Positions 1 to 8,641 of a stretch of DNA of 64,000 nt are shown in pieces. Every line of letters starts with the position of its first letter. Position 1 is the first letter of the stretch. The DNA lies in NCBI RefSeq assembly GCF_014322795.1, contig NZ_JAASTT010000008.1, positions 1 to 64,000 of the forward strand, read 5' to 3'. Made by a program: the position numbers and the translations under genes. The notes beneath the pieces are model-generated. The model did no database searches, had not been told where the DNA came from, and worked only from the letters and a program-made list of their open reading frames with translations. Source of the DNA: Paenilisteria portnoyi (GTDB taxonomy: Bacteria > Bacillota > Bacilli > Lactobacillales > Listeriaceae).

Positions 1-187
1 CTGTAAAAGAAAACGAAATCACGCCATCACTGTCATCTTTTCGAATATCGTTTTGAATATCTTCGAAATTACTGTTTACTTTTTTCAATTGATCGATGAC
101 ACCTTTTCCCCAAACGCCCAGACCGACAAGTGTTCCCAAGGCATTTTCGGATTTATCCCATTTACTTTCTTTATATTCCACATCCAT
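1..187 (-). CDS. 5' end of a second polymorphic toxin gene, cut by the window edge
   Basis: Minus-strand reading from an ATG at 187 gives about 62 codons beginning MDVEYKESKWDKSENALGT and then runs off the left edge. The strand carries a good ribosome site (GGAGGTGG) eight bases before the ATG. Over its whole visible length it lines up without gaps to the first codons of the toxin gene that starts at 2668 (constant offset of 2481 bases). Positions 1-105 are almost identical; the first 25 or so codons differ more. It is therefore a paralogue in the same array, and its C-terminal toxin domain lies outside the window. The helical N-terminus probably serves for export through a type VII-like system; this is inferred from the family layout. 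Confidence 0.8.
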   Translation of the reverse strand, partial: MDVEYKESKWDKSENALGTLVGLGVWGKGVIDQLKKVNSNFEDIQNDIRKDDSDGVISFSFT

Positions 188-203
188 CTTCCGCGCCACC
201 TCC

Positions 204-429
204 CTACTCCGGCAAGTCTAATTTCTCATAGAATTCTTGGCCTAACGACTCGTCTTGTTCTTTCATCGCATTGATGGTATAAGCGACCAAACCATGCGGG
301 CCATGCGCTTTTTCATGCAAGTTCAGGTTGACAATATCGTCTTTCCCACAATAATGGCATTATATCCTCACTTAATCCTAAATAGAATGCTACTTGTTTA
401 TCAATTGAAATATTTTCTATAGAAATCAA
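204..429 (-). pseudogene. small frameshifted gene between immunity gene and second toxin
   Basis: A TTG at 429 follows a strong ribosome site (GGAGGG, five bases away) and opens a frame reading MISIENISIDKQVAFYLGL, then SEDIMP. A sister frame takes over at about 355 and reads [20 protein letters not shown], ending DLPE and stop at 204. The second frame has a stop codon directly before its CHYC, and the first frame ends within about 12 codons of the switch. Joined, they would give a protein of about 75 residues with a CxxC pair. One lost or gained base near 350-358 explains this, unless programmed frameshifting is used. I do not recognise the family. It sits 16 bases before the start of the second toxin gene, as an accessory gene of a secreted effector might. 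Confidence 0.55.
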
Positions 430-562
430 AACTTCCCTCCTAATTTCTAAAGTGATTTTCCTTTGCATTTCAATCATAGCTAATCAAATTAAGATGCCTT
501 AAAATATAGATTTAAATGCTTAATACCTTATAAATTTCACTCGAAAAAGAGGTCCCATTCTG

Positions 563-916
563 CTATGCAACGGGGTTACTATCAATAGGTTTATTTTTCA
601 ACTCTGTAATCACTACTGCAATCCTACCTAATAGATTTTCTATTTCTTCACTAGATAATTCATTTTTCAAGTTATCTTTTTTAACTTCTGATAACCTGCT
701 AGTTATACCTTTCATGTAACCTATATAAACCTTATCTTGGGATAATAATATCTCGCCAATTGCCACATCTGTAATAATATCCTCTATTATCCCCATGTCT
801 GCATATTCATTAAAAGCACGAGCAACCGCAAATTTTTCTCCTCTCCCATTTGCTAAAAACTCAACATAAGATTCATTAATAGCCTCGAATAATTCTTCAT
901 AATCCCAATCTTTCAT
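563..916 (-). CDS. probable immunity protein for the deaminase toxin (Imm3-like)
   Basis: 117 residues, ATG at 916 behind a strong AAGGAGGT. It starts 18 bases after the stop of the toxin gene on the same strand, the usual place for a cognate immunity gene. The protein is acidic, soluble, predicted helical, with no signal peptide or membrane segment; it begins MKDWDYEELFEAINESYVEF and has a central GEILLSQDKVYIGY. From memory this resembles the Imm3 family of polymorphic-toxin immunity proteins; the family name is less certain than the role. It would bind and block the toxin domain in the cytoplasm of the producer and its siblings. Confidence 0.7.
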   Translation of the reverse strand: MKDWDYEELFEAINESYVEFLANGRGEKFAVARAFNEYADMGIIEDIITDVAIGEILLSQDKVYIGYMKGITSRLSEVKKDNLKNELSSEEIENLLGRIAVVITELKNKPIDSNPVA

Positions 917-934
917 CTAAAAACCTCCTTAAAA

Positions 935-2668
935 TTAAGGTATTAATCTTTCTCCGTTGCTATGAATGACTTCTACCGTAATATTTTTAAATTTAGCCGA
1001 AAACTCTGCAATAATTCGATTACAGCTAGAGCATGTATCTAGCTCTGTGAATAATTTTATCTTTCCAGAAGCATCAATATTATCTCCAAGCTTAGAAGCT
1101 ATGTCATTTAAAATCTTATATTCAGTATCTGAATCACGCATGTAAGCTAATCCATCTTTTCCGACTGCTTCTGTTGCTTCAAACATTGGTTTACTTGGTT
1201 GTTGCGAAATATTTGGCACTCTTTCTTGAACAGTTGCGTTAGGCATATCTATACTACTATGAGCAAAAAAACTATCCTCTGTTATTCCTTCAATTTTTGC
1301 ATCCGCGAAAGCCACATTTCCAGATTTTTTATACCTACTTGGTAAACTTCCCCTAAAATCACGAACACTGTCCACTATATGCGATTCTGTCGCTAAGTCT
1401 ATTGTTCTGGTTGGAAATTTATCAATATTACCACTGCCCCCACTAACAAATTTACTCGCTATGCTCTCAAATCGTTTTGTATTTTCAGCTGCATTATGAA
1501 CTATATGGAAACCGTCAGCAGAGTCTTGTAAAACTGCAATTCTTCTTGGATTAAGATTTCTAATTCCTGTCTCAACAGTATCCGCTAACTTTCCTGCGTT
1601 CACAGTTGCGTTTTTAATTTGTGTTTTGGCTGAACTTGCCACGTCCGTTATAACGCTAGGTATTTTCCGAATCCGCTCTGCACTCTCACGCAACGCTTGT
1701 TTCCCCATTGCGTCCAAATGCGACAATCCTTGCTGCGTGGTTTGTCTCAACGTCAACTTACTGCCAACTTGAGTGGCATCCAATGCCAATCCTCCAGCCT
1801 TCGTCGCCGTACTAAACGCACGGATTCCCTTCACGCCTGGAATGATATCCAACAACGCAAAGGCCCCACGTGTCGCGCGCTCGGTGCCGTCCATTTCGCG
1901 CCCAGTCATCCAGTCTTTTCCGGTCGCCGCACTGCTCATTTCCAGTGTACCATACGCAACGCCGAGTGCCAATCCTGCGGGTGGACACACAATGCTCACG
2001 CCAATGATGACGATGGCCGCGCCTATATCTCGCCATAATTCGAGATTCTGCTGGCCATCCCGAATCGAATCATACTCAAACGCGCGCGAACTCGATACTG
2101 CCGATTGATACTCCTCGTACGTAAATTCTTGGTCGGGATTTTGCTTACTATAGTCCGCAAACGATGCTTTCAAATTATCCGCAAAAAAGTTATCGCCTGT
2201 CATGATGTCGCTCAACTTGATCTTGTCTTTTGGCACAGTTGTCGTTGTTGCTCCGTAACCGCCATAATCATATCCGCCTGTACTAATTATCGTTGTCGCG
2301 CCAATCGTATTCTTCGTCTCATAATTATCAATCGACAAAGCTTCCATCTTTTCCACGAATTTATCCATATCTTTATAAAACGGTTCATCAATCACGCGCT
2401 CAACCATACTTCCCGCTTCACCCGCGTAATCATGCAGCACTTCAATTTTCTCAAACATTTTTTGATACTTGCTCTCCATATCTGTAAAAGAAAACGAAAT
2501 CACGCCATCACTGTCATCTTTTCGAATATCGTTTTGAATATCTTCAAAATTACTGTTTACTTTTTTCAACTGATCGATGACACCTTTTCCCCATGCACCA
2601 AGTCCAATGACTGTTCCCAAAGCTTCTTTGGACTTATCCCATTCACTGTCTCTATATTTTACATCCAC
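935..2668 (-). CDS. secreted polymorphic toxin with C-terminal deaminase domain
   Basis: About 577 residues from a GTG at 2668. An upstream GTG at 2701 is open too, but the GTG at 2668 has GGGGGG before it and aligns exactly with the ATG of the paralogue at 187. Layout: helical N-terminal export module (residues 1-130), a variable G/T-rich stretch, a hydrophobic segment near 215-240, a pretoxin TG-like linker near 250-285 (GTERATRGAFALLDIIPG), a long linker, and a deaminase domain from about 450 (GNVAFADAKIEG). The deaminase shows DTEYKIL with a candidate catalytic Glu near 516 and CSSC near 546-549 as zinc ligands. This fits the BURPS668_1122 group of toxin deaminases. Substrate (DNA, RNA or nucleotide) cannot be read from sequence. 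The C-terminal third is more AT-rich than the 1700-2100 part, as expected of exchanged toxin tips. Confidence 0.8.
   Translation of the reverse strand: MDVKYRDSEWDKSKEALGTVIGLGAWGKGVIDQLKKVNSNFEDIQNDIRKDDSDGVISFSFTDMESKYQKMFEKIEVLHDYAGEAGSMVERVIDEPFYKDMDKFVEKMEALSIDNYETKNTIGATTIISTGGYDYGGYGATTTTVPKDKIKLSDIMTGDNFFADNLKASFADYSKQNPDQEFTYEEYQSAVSSSRAFEYDSIRDGQQNLELWRDIGAAIVIIGVSIVCPPAGLALGVAYGTLEMSSAATGKDWMTGREMDGTERATRGAFALLDIIPGVKGIRAFSTATKAGGLALDATQVGSKLTLRQTTQQGLSHLDAMGKQALRESAERIRKIPSVITDVASSAKTQIKNATVNAGKLADTVETGIRNLNPRRIAVLQDSADGFHIVHNAAENTKRFESIASKFVSGGSGNIDKFPTRTIDLATESHIVDSVRDFRGSLPSRYKKSGNVAFADAKIEGITEDSFFAHSSIDMPNATVQERVPNISQQPSKPMFEATEAVGKDGLAYMRDSDTEYKILNDIASKLGDNIDASGKIKLFTELDTCSSCNRIIAEFSAKFKNITVEVIHSNGERLIP
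2482..2668. repeat. direct repeat: toxin 5' module, second copy at 1-187
   Basis: The 187 bases here match 1-187 with a constant offset and no gaps. The inner part (2482-2586 against 1-105) differs at only about two positions, while the start-codon end is more diverged. Such a repeat gives a substrate for recombination that would swap toxin tips or delete the genes between the copies. Confidence 0.9.
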
Positions 2669-3007
2669 ATATCTTGCCCCCCATGTTAGTATCTTCCACA
2701 CTCAGTATAACAAACGTAGACTAAATAAAAAAGCCCTCAACATCAAATTAATCGTAATATGACTCCCTTAAAAAGTCATATTCCCTAAAATAAATAGTTA
2801 ATCCATCGGTAAAATTTCACCTCAGATTCTTGGAATACTTTTTTGTCAGTTTCTAAAAAACATTTGTCCCAGTTATGCTATTTCCACATAATTGTACAAT
2901 CTCGGAATAAATGGTAAAATAGAATTGAAAGCGCAACCAACAGTTGTCTAGGCTGTACATTGCAATAAAAAATTTATTACAATAAATAGAGAAAGAAGGA
3001 GTTTAAT
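2669..3007. other. intergenic region between toxin array and Beta-family gene
   Basis: About 340 bases without a gene. On the minus strand a TATACT (2704-2709) could be the -10 element of the toxin gene, but no good -35 element precedes it. A perfect 9-base inverted repeat (AATATGACT/AGTCATATT) lies at 2756-2782 without a T run. A plus-strand promoter is listed separately at 2892-2920. The ribosome site for the next gene (AAGGAG) is near 2996-3001. Confidence 0.6.
2892..2920 (+). promoter_or_regulatory. sigma-A promoter of the Beta-family gene
   Basis: TTGTAC (2892-2897), a 17-base spacer and TAAAAT (2915-2920), about 88 bases before the TTG start at 3008. Spacing and elements fit the vegetative consensus well. 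Confidence 0.7.
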
Positions 3008-4063
3008 TTGACAATCTATTATCCTCTGCTAAAAAAAGGGAATTCGGAGGTTAAAGCCTTAGAAGAAGTATGGAAACACTCATCCCCAAAAAATTTAGTA
3101 CCAATAATTGAATCCCAAAGAAAAAACAACCCTTCAAAATGGGAGAAAGATTTCAATACTTTAGGAAAATATATGAAATCTCGCTTTGGTGATCACATTT
3201 TCGCATATCAGTTCTCTACAACATTTGCAGATATTGATCCAGACGTAACTAAAAATTGGCAAGGAAAAAATTCTGAAAACATAGTAGAATTTATGCACAC
3301 AAAATTAGCGGAGCATCATAACAACTTTTTTCCTTGTATAAGTTTCGATGAAAAAGACTGGATTATTGATACATTATCTAAATATGATCACACGCAGATT
3401 ATTATTCGAATTGAACCATACAAATTTGATTCCGGTATTGATCAATTCATGTTCCAAGGTATACTAGAAAAATTCGAAAAAATTTTTCCACACTCAGAAT
3501 TAATTTTTCTACTGGACTTTTATAATAAAATAATAGATTTGACCAGAATAAACAAACTAGTTGATTTTCTAACCCAAAATAATAAACAAGTAGTCTTTGG
3601 CGCGACTTCATGTCCTATGAATTCTGATGATGTTTCTTACAGCTCATTTTCAGTTGCAGCGATAAGAAATGATTTTAGTACTTTTCTAACACTCAAAAAA
3701 TCTTATCCAAACTTAAATTTTAGTGACTATACTGTGAGACTAAAGCCAGAGCCGACAACCGAAGAAAAAAGGGAAATCAATATGAATAATACTTACTTGA
3801 AAATTTTTTATACTACTGAAAAAGACTATATGATTGGTAAATCTGGACTTTTGAAAAAGCAAAAATCCGATGCAGAACATATATCTATTAATGATATTTG
3901 TAATATGATAGTAGACTCTGAGCACTTCAAAGGAAAAGATTTTTCCTACGGTGACTTGAAAATTTTCGAGTGCGCTAATAATAATTTTGAAATTAATGAT
4001 CATCAAGTCCCTATTAGGTTAGGTATAAATCATCATATTCACACCATATTGAATCAGCTGTAG
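3008..4063 (+). CDS. Beta family protein (sce7725-like), function unknown
   Basis: 351 residues from a TTG at 3008 with AAGGAG before it. The N-terminus (MTIYYPLLKKGNSEVKALEE) and the C-terminal block (FSYGDLKIFECANNN, then RLGINHHIHTIL) are the hallmarks of the Beta protein family known from phages and bacterial islands. No signal peptide or membrane span is visible. The gene is very AT-rich compared with the core genes to its right and has its own promoter. Its 3' end overlaps by ten bases the 3' end of the opposite-strand nuclease-like gene (4054-4614). As I recall, the two families (sce7725 and sce7726) often occur side by side. Molecular function is unknown; a role in phage-host conflict is only an inference from the partner and context. 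Confidence 0.75.
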   Translation: MTIYYPLLKKGNSEVKALEEVWKHSSPKNLVPIIESQRKNNPSKWEKDFNTLGKYMKSRFGDHIFAYQFSTTFADIDPDVTKNWQGKNSENIVEFMHTKLAEHHNNFFPCISFDEKDWIIDTLSKYDHTQIIIRIEPYKFDSGIDQFMFQGILEKFEKIFPHSELIFLLDFYNKIIDLTRINKLVDFLTQNNKQVVFGATSCPMNSDDVSYSSFSVAAIRNDFSTFLTLKKSYPNLNFSDYTVRLKPEPTTEEKREINMNNTYLKIFYTTEKDYMIGKSGLLKKQKSDAEHISINDICNMIVDSEHFKGKDFSYGDLKIFECANNNFEINDHQVPIRLGINHHIHTILNQL

Positions 4064-4614
4064 TTACGTTTTCGTAAAGCATCATAAATATACTTTTTTA
4101 TGATGCTTTTCCTTTTTTCCATCAATAAAATCTCAAAAATTTCTGTTTTTCTCATTTTTTTCATACTCTTAGGATAATCTAACAAATCTATTAAACCATG
4201 ATACTCATCTTTCCACAATAAATTCAATAATGCTTCTTCATCCTGACAATTTCCTTTTCTACCCTTGCGTATTGTTCTTAATTCAGCACGATTTTTTTTT
4301 GTAATAATTATTCCCCACCAACTAGGGACCATCTCTCTTACTTCACTTAAATATTTTCTATCTGTCACAATTGTCATTCGTTCAAAAATTTTATTATAAT
4401 AATCTATTTGTCTGGGCAGTCTTTTAAGAGTATCCGATTCACTTTTTAATTCATATCCGTGGAGGACACCATTAACAACTGCAATATCAATCCTTGAGGC
4501 ACCATTAAATAACCCCATTTCGTTTATTATCTTAGTATCTTCAATTCCACTATATTCAACAGTTAGCTTGCGTAAAGTCAGTATTCTCAAATCTCTATCT
4601 TTCATTTTATACAC
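4054..4614 (-). CDS. sce7726-family protein, PD-(D/E)xK nuclease-like
   Basis: About 186 residues. Starts at GTG 4623, GTG 4614 and ATG 4605 are possible; 4614 is preferred because AGAGG lies eight bases before it. The core reads RIDIAVVNGVLHGYELKSES, followed by LPRQIDYY. An Asp (about residue 43), a Glu-x-Lys (55 and 57) and a following Gln (about 69) are laid out like the active site of PD-(D/E)xK nucleases, so metal-dependent DNA cleavage is plausible. The C-terminal 60 residues are lysine- and arginine-rich and could bind nucleic acid. It faces the Beta-family gene and overlaps its end by ten bases, so the two transcripts are antisense over their tails. The family assignment is firm in pattern; activity and biological role are inferred. 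Confidence 0.75.
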   Translation of the reverse strand: MYKMKDRDLRILTLRKLTVEYSGIEDTKIINEMGLFNGASRIDIAVVNGVLHGYELKSESDTLKRLPRQIDYYNKIFERMTIVTDRKYLSEVREMVPSWWGIIITKKNRAELRTIRKGRKGNCQDEEALLNLLWKDEYHGLIDLLDYPKSMKKMRKTEIFEILLMEKRKSIIKKYIYDALRKRNYS

Positions 4615-4749
4615 ATTAAACACCTCTATAATTATTCTACGAGTAGGTTATCAAATTTATTTATCAAATTCAATACATAAGTTGTTTAGTTAGTTTATAA
4701 AATTCTCTACGTGGAAATATCCCACGATCTGATGAACCTGTTGACATCT

Positions 4750-4787
4750 AAAAAAAGAAAAACCGCTATCCTCAACGAATAACGGTT
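4750..4787 (-). terminator. terminator of rpsB-tsf
   Basis: On the minus strand AACCGTTATT pairs with GATAGCGGTT across a short loop and is followed by a T-rich run (plus-strand A run 4751-4760). It lies about 35 bases past the tsf stop. Confidence 0.75.
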
Positions 4788-4822
4788 CATCTAATATCAC
4801 ATAAAATCACCTAAAACGATGC

Positions 4823-5707
4823 TTATTTTTTCACTTGATTCATAACTTCCTCAACAAAGTTATCCTCTTTCTTCTCTAACCCTTCACCAACTTCAAAACG
4901 AACGAACGATTTAATCGTAGCGCCTTTTTCTTTAACGAATTGGCCTACAGTTACGTCCGGGTTTTTAACGAATGGTTGATCTTCTAGGCTAATTTCGCTA
5001 AGGTATTTCGTTAAGCGACCTTCGACCATTTTTTCAACGATATTGGCTGGTTTGCCTTCGTTAAGTGCTTGCTCTGTAAGGATTTTTCTTTCGTGTGCAA
5101 TTTCGTCTTGAGAAACGTCATTACGTGAAATGTATTTAGGGTTGATTGCTGCAACGTGCATCGCAACGTCTTTTGCAATTGCGTCATCAGAAGTTCCTTC
5201 AAGAACCACTAATACACCAATACGTCCGCCCATGTGGATGTATTCGCCAAATGCATGATCTGCCACTTTTTCTTGAATTTCAAAACGACGAAGAGAGATT
5301 CTTTCACCGATTTTTTGGATTGCTTCGTTAATGTAATCTTGTAGGGATTGACCATTTGGCATTTCTGTTTTCAACGCGTCATCCAAGTTATCTGGACGAA
5401 CAGTCAATAGTTGATTTGAAATGTCTTTTACTAATTGAATGAATTGATCATTTTTAGCTACGAAATCTGTTTCTGCATTGATTTCAAGTACTGCGGCATG
5501 TTTATCATTGCTGACAACGCTTGTCATACCTTCTGTAGCAATACGATCGGATTTCTTAGCAGCTTTCGCAATACCTTTTTCGCGTAGGTAGTCGATTGCT
5601 AAATCCATATCTCCGTCTACTTCTACTAATGCTTTTTTACAATCCATCATACCTGCACCAGTTTTTTCGCGTAGTTCTTTTACCATTTGAGCTGTAACGT
5701 TAGCCAT
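4823..5707 (-). CDS. tsf: translation elongation factor Ts
   Basis: 294 residues, the normal length for Firmicutes. EF-Ts exchanges GDP for GTP on EF-Tu in the cytoplasm. The N-terminal UBA-like domain ([20 protein letters not shown], residues 4-23) and the core signature ETDFVAKND (about residue 80) are clear. The ATG at 5707 has GAGGAA before it. It follows rpsB on the same strand, with a hairpin in the 84-base gap that could set tsf below rpsB in expression. Confidence 0.97.
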   Translation of the reverse strand: MANVTAQMVKELREKTGAGMMDCKKALVEVDGDMDLAIDYLREKGIAKAAKKSDRIATEGMTSVVSNDKHAAVLEINAETDFVAKNDQFIQLVKDISNQLLTVRPDNLDDALKTEMPNGQSLQDYINEAIQKIGERISLRRFEIQEKVADHAFGEYIHMGGRIGVLVVLEGTSDDAIAKDVAMHVAAINPKYISRNDVSQDEIAHERKILTEQALNEGKPANIVEKMVEGRLTKYLSEISLEDQPFVKNPDVTVGQFVKEKGATIKSFVRFEVGEGLEKKEDNFVEEVMNQVKK

Positions 5708-5735
5708 TTACAATTCCTCCTAATATAAAAATCTT

Positions 5736-5772
5736 TGAAAAAAGGTGATAAGAGATTGCCACTTATCACCTT
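5736..5772 (-). terminator. terminator-like hairpin between rpsB and tsf
   Basis: A perfect 11-bp stem (AAGGTGATAAG / CTTATCACCTT) with a 9-base loop is followed, on the minus strand, by six T. Because tsf lies just downstream with no obvious promoter of its own, it probably acts as a partial terminator that lowers tsf relative to rpsB. Confidence 0.8.
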
Positions 5773-5791
5773 GTTAGTTTTAAATCATAAC

Positions 5792-6577
5792 TTATGCTTC
5801 TGTAGTTGGTTCTTCAGCAACAGGAGCCGGAGCTGCTGCAACAGTTTCTTCAACAACTGGAGCTTTTACTTCTTCTACAGGAACTTCTTGCTCTTCACCT
5901 TGGTTTACTTCGATGATAGCGTCAGCCATTCTAGCAGTCAAAAGTTTAACCGCGCGGATAGCATCGTCATTTGCAGGAATTACGTAATCAATTTCATCTG
6001 GATCACAGTTTGTATCTACAATACCGATGATTGGGATGTGTAATTTACGAGCTTCTGCAACAGCAATACGTTCTTTACGAGGGTCAACGATGAACAAAGC
6101 ATCTGGAAGACCTTTCATATCTTTAATACCGCCTAGGAATCTTTCTAATTTCTCTTGTTCTTTCTTAAGTAGAACAACTTCTTTTTTAGGAAGGACTTCG
6201 AAAGTACCGTCTTCTTCCATTTTTTCGATTTTCTTAAGATGTTTAATACGTTTTTGGATTGTTTCAAAGTTTGTCAATGTTCCACCTAACCAACGATGGT
6301 TAACGAAATATTGACCTGAACGAATCGCTTCATCACGTACTGAATCTTGCGCTTGTTTTTTAGTTCCTACAAAAAGGATTGTTCCACCATCAGCAGAGAT
6401 TTCTTTCATGAAATTGAAAGCTTCGTCTACTTTCTTAACAGTTTTTTGTAAATCGATAATGTAGATACCGTTTCTTTCTGTGAAGATATATTTCTTCATT
6501 TTTGGGTTCCAGCGACGTGTTTGGTGGCCGAAATGTACCCCAGCTTCTAGCAATTGTTTCATTGAAATAACAGGCAT
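5792..6577 (-). CDS. rpsB: 30S ribosomal protein S2
   Basis: 261 residues from the ATG at 6577, chosen over an upstream in-frame ATG at 6628 because AGGAGGG precedes it and [19 protein letters not shown] is the family start. The family signature [12 protein letters not shown] follows. The last 45 residues are a Glu/Ala/Pro/Val-rich tail, longer than in many S2 proteins. S2 binds the back of the 30S head at a late assembly step. It is the first gene of rpsB-tsf, with a strong promoter at 6710-6738. Confidence 0.97.
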   Translation of the reverse strand: MPVISMKQLLEAGVHFGHQTRRWNPKMKKYIFTERNGIYIIDLQKTVKKVDEAFNFMKEISADGGTILFVGTKKQAQDSVRDEAIRSGQYFVNHRWLGGTLTNFETIQKRIKHLKKIEKMEEDGTFEVLPKKEVVLLKKEQEKLERFLGGIKDMKGLPDALFIVDPRKERIAVAEARKLHIPIIGIVDTNCDPDEIDYVIPANDDAIRAVKLLTARMADAIIEVNQGEEQEVPVEEVKAPVVEETVAAAPAPVAEEPTTEA

Positions 6578-6709
6578 GTTATTCCCTCCTATGGTTTTAT
6601 TTTTTGCGGACTTTTCCGCCCTCCACATGAATCAACCAGACAAAGACTTGTAAACAAGCACCCTTTGCACTGTCCTCAATGTGTGTGTGATGTTTTAACA
6701 CCGTTTATT

Positions 6710-6738
6710 ATGATATCACAGAATACGGCCTATGACAA
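6710..6738 (-). promoter_or_regulatory. rpsB promoter
   Basis: Minus strand: TTGTCA (6733-6738), 17-base spacer, TATCAT (6710-6715). The transcript would have a leader of about 125 bases. A short hairpin (GCGGA/TCCGC) stands just before the rpsB ribosome site and could help S2 autoregulation; that role is a guess. Confidence 0.75.
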
Positions 6739-6778
6739 GTGATTTGCAGTGTTTCAGCTCATGATAAGTAATTAGCTT

Positions 6779-8641
6779 TCATTCATGGGTATGTTCAGAA
6801 AATGGTGTGTACACATTATCGTATTGCAAATGCATCATCATCCCATTGCTAGCATGATCAAGATTATGGCAATGATCCATCCAAATCCCAGGATTGTCCG
6901 CCTTAAACGCGATCTCATACGTTTCACCAGGCTTCACATTTAGCGTATCCGTCCACCAAGGACTTCCCGTTGTTTCAACGCCATTTCGTGTCAACACTAA
7001 CATCTTGTGCCCGTGTAAATGCATGGGATGATGACTGTAACTACGATTGATAAAAGTCGTTTTTACAAGATCGTCCTCGCTGACCATCAACATCGGCGTA
7101 TTGGGATACAACTCACCATTAATCGTCCACAAATGATGCACCATCCCATCAAAGAAAGCAAGTTTACTATCAAAAACCATTTCAAACTCCCGATCAAAAC
7201 CAGCCGATAAATCTAGCTGACTCGCCTGCTGTTCCCCGTATTCCTCTGGCTTGAAAACCTCATCAGGAATCTCCGTTGATGCTTTTGTTGTCACCGTCGT
7301 GGCTTGGAAAACCCAACCACCGTTCTCATCTTTTGCATCAAACAAACGAACCGCATGATTTGGCATCGTAAAGGTTATATCCATGCGACCTCCAGCAGGA
7401 ATTTGTAGATACGTCTTCTTCAAATCAGTAGGTTTATGAATCACATTACCATCTATCGCTGCCACTTGAAATACCGCACCATTCAAAATCAGTTTTTGCG
7501 GCTTATTATGTGCATTTCCAAGACGAATTCGTACATTGGTACCCGGATTGATTTTTTTCGGTAGCTCACCGTTACCAGAAAGCAGCACGCCTGACGCATC
7601 GATATATTTTGGCGCTACAAACCCCACAATCTCTAGCTCCTCTTTTTTCGGCGTCTTCGGTTCTACAACGAGCGAACCAAACAAACCATGACCCACCTGC
7701 TCCGACGACTGATTATGTGAGTGATACCAGAACGTTCCAGCCGTATCCGCCTTAAATCGATACGTATAACTCTCACCAACCGCGACAGCTTTTTGCGAAA
7801 TATCCGGTACGCCATCCTCTGCAATCGGAACATCATAACCGTGCCAATGAATCGTGACTCCCTCTGCAATATTTTTATTGCTCAGCGTAACTTCCACAAC
7901 ATCGCCTTGTGTCACTCGGATCGCTGGGCCCGTCAATTTCCCATTAAAAAGCCACAACTCCTTCTTTGCCCCACCAGGAACTTCCATCTTCTTTTTGGAC
8001 GCTGTAAAATAATAACGCTTCGTAACAGCCGCAGCATCAGGTCCCGTAAGTGTCGTCACGTCCACGGGCTGCCTCACGTGTGTCATTTTGCCGCCACCCC
8101 AGTCCATGCCCGCCTCGTGCCCATCCGCCTGCATCGCAGTAGCATTCCACACCAATGAGCCAAAAATAAAACCTACAATAACAAGAACGCTACCCGAAAC
8201 AATCCACCGCATTCGAAAACGCCCACCAAGCCATCTATCCCAAACATACAATAGGAAGAAAATAAAAATTGGTAGTCCAAAACACTCGAAATATGTCCAT
8301 CCATCCGGGAAAGCAGGTATTTGAAAAGCGATCATAAACACCGCAAACCAAGCCACAAAAATGGCATAACGTTTAACTAAGCGATTCCATAATTTTCGTT
8401 TCCGCAGTATCGCTAGCAAAAGGAACGGCGAAACAACCATCGGCATCAACATTCCAAAAATTTGTCGGATAAACTCCCACCCAATACTCAAACCAGCAAT
8501 GACAGCAACTGCGAACCAAGCAAGCAGAAGTAGTGCATTTGCCATCATAAGCCAACGCCCGCCTCTAAAAGGAAGAATCGACCATGCAATCGCCATTCCC
8601 ATTAAAATCAACACAGAACTTCCAAAAAACATCATATACAT
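6779..8641 (-). CDS. multicopper oxidase with N-terminal membrane domain
   Basis: About 620 residues from the ATG at 8641 (GGGGG before it); a frame-open start at 8704 has no ribosome site. Residues 1-180 hold about five or six hydrophobic spans. A cupredoxin region follows with all four copper motifs: HWHGYD, WYHSHNQSSEQ, HPMHLHGHK and the C-terminal HCHNLDHASNGMM, which supply the type 1 site and the trinuclear cluster. Such laccase-like enzymes oxidise Cu(I), Fe(II) or phenols and reduce oxygen to water. The membrane part should anchor the catalytic part outside the cell. It stands alone between rpsB and adhE; no copper-transport gene is next to it, so its true substrate is open. The fused membrane part is less usual than the soluble or Tat-exported form. 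Confidence 0.92.
   Translation of the reverse strand: MYMMFFGSSVLILMGMAIAWSILPFRGGRWLMMANALLLLAWFAVAVIAGLSIGWEFIRQIFGMLMPMVVSPFLLLAILRKRKLWNRLVKRYAIFVAWFAVFMIAFQIPAFPDGWTYFECFGLPIFIFFLLYVWDRWLGGRFRMRWIVSGSVLVIVGFIFGSLVWNATAMQADGHEAGMDWGGGKMTHVRQPVDVTTLTGPDAAAVTKRYYFTASKKKMEVPGGAKKELWLFNGKLTGPAIRVTQGDVVEVTLSNKNIAEGVTIHWHGYDVPIAEDGVPDISQKAVAVGESYTYRFKADTAGTFWYHSHNQSSEQVGHGLFGSLVVEPKTPKKEELEIVGFVAPKYIDASGVLLSGNGELPKKINPGTNVRIRLGNAHNKPQKLILNGAVFQVAAIDGNVIHKPTDLKKTYLQIPAGGRMDITFTMPNHAVRLFDAKDENGGWVFQATTVTTKASTEIPDEVFKPEEYGEQQASQLDLSAGFDREFEMVFDSKLAFFDGMVHHLWTINGELYPNTPMLMVSEDDLVKTTFINRSYSHHPMHLHGHKMLVLTRNGVETTGSPWWTDTLNVKPGETYEIAFKADNPGIWMDHCHNLDHASNGMMMHLQYDNVYTPFSEHTHE

Noticed and set aside
2105..2689. 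Plus-strand open frame of 194 codons
   Set aside because: Antisense to the toxin N-terminal region, no ribosome site, and codon pattern is a shadow of the real gene.
4690..4740. CGTGG/CCACG small repeat between the nuclease gene and tsf terminator
   Set aside because: Five-base arms with no T run and no known operator match.
5735..6043. Plus-strand frame over rpsB
   Set aside because: Shadow of rpsB with no start signal; the rpsB and tsf products account for the region.
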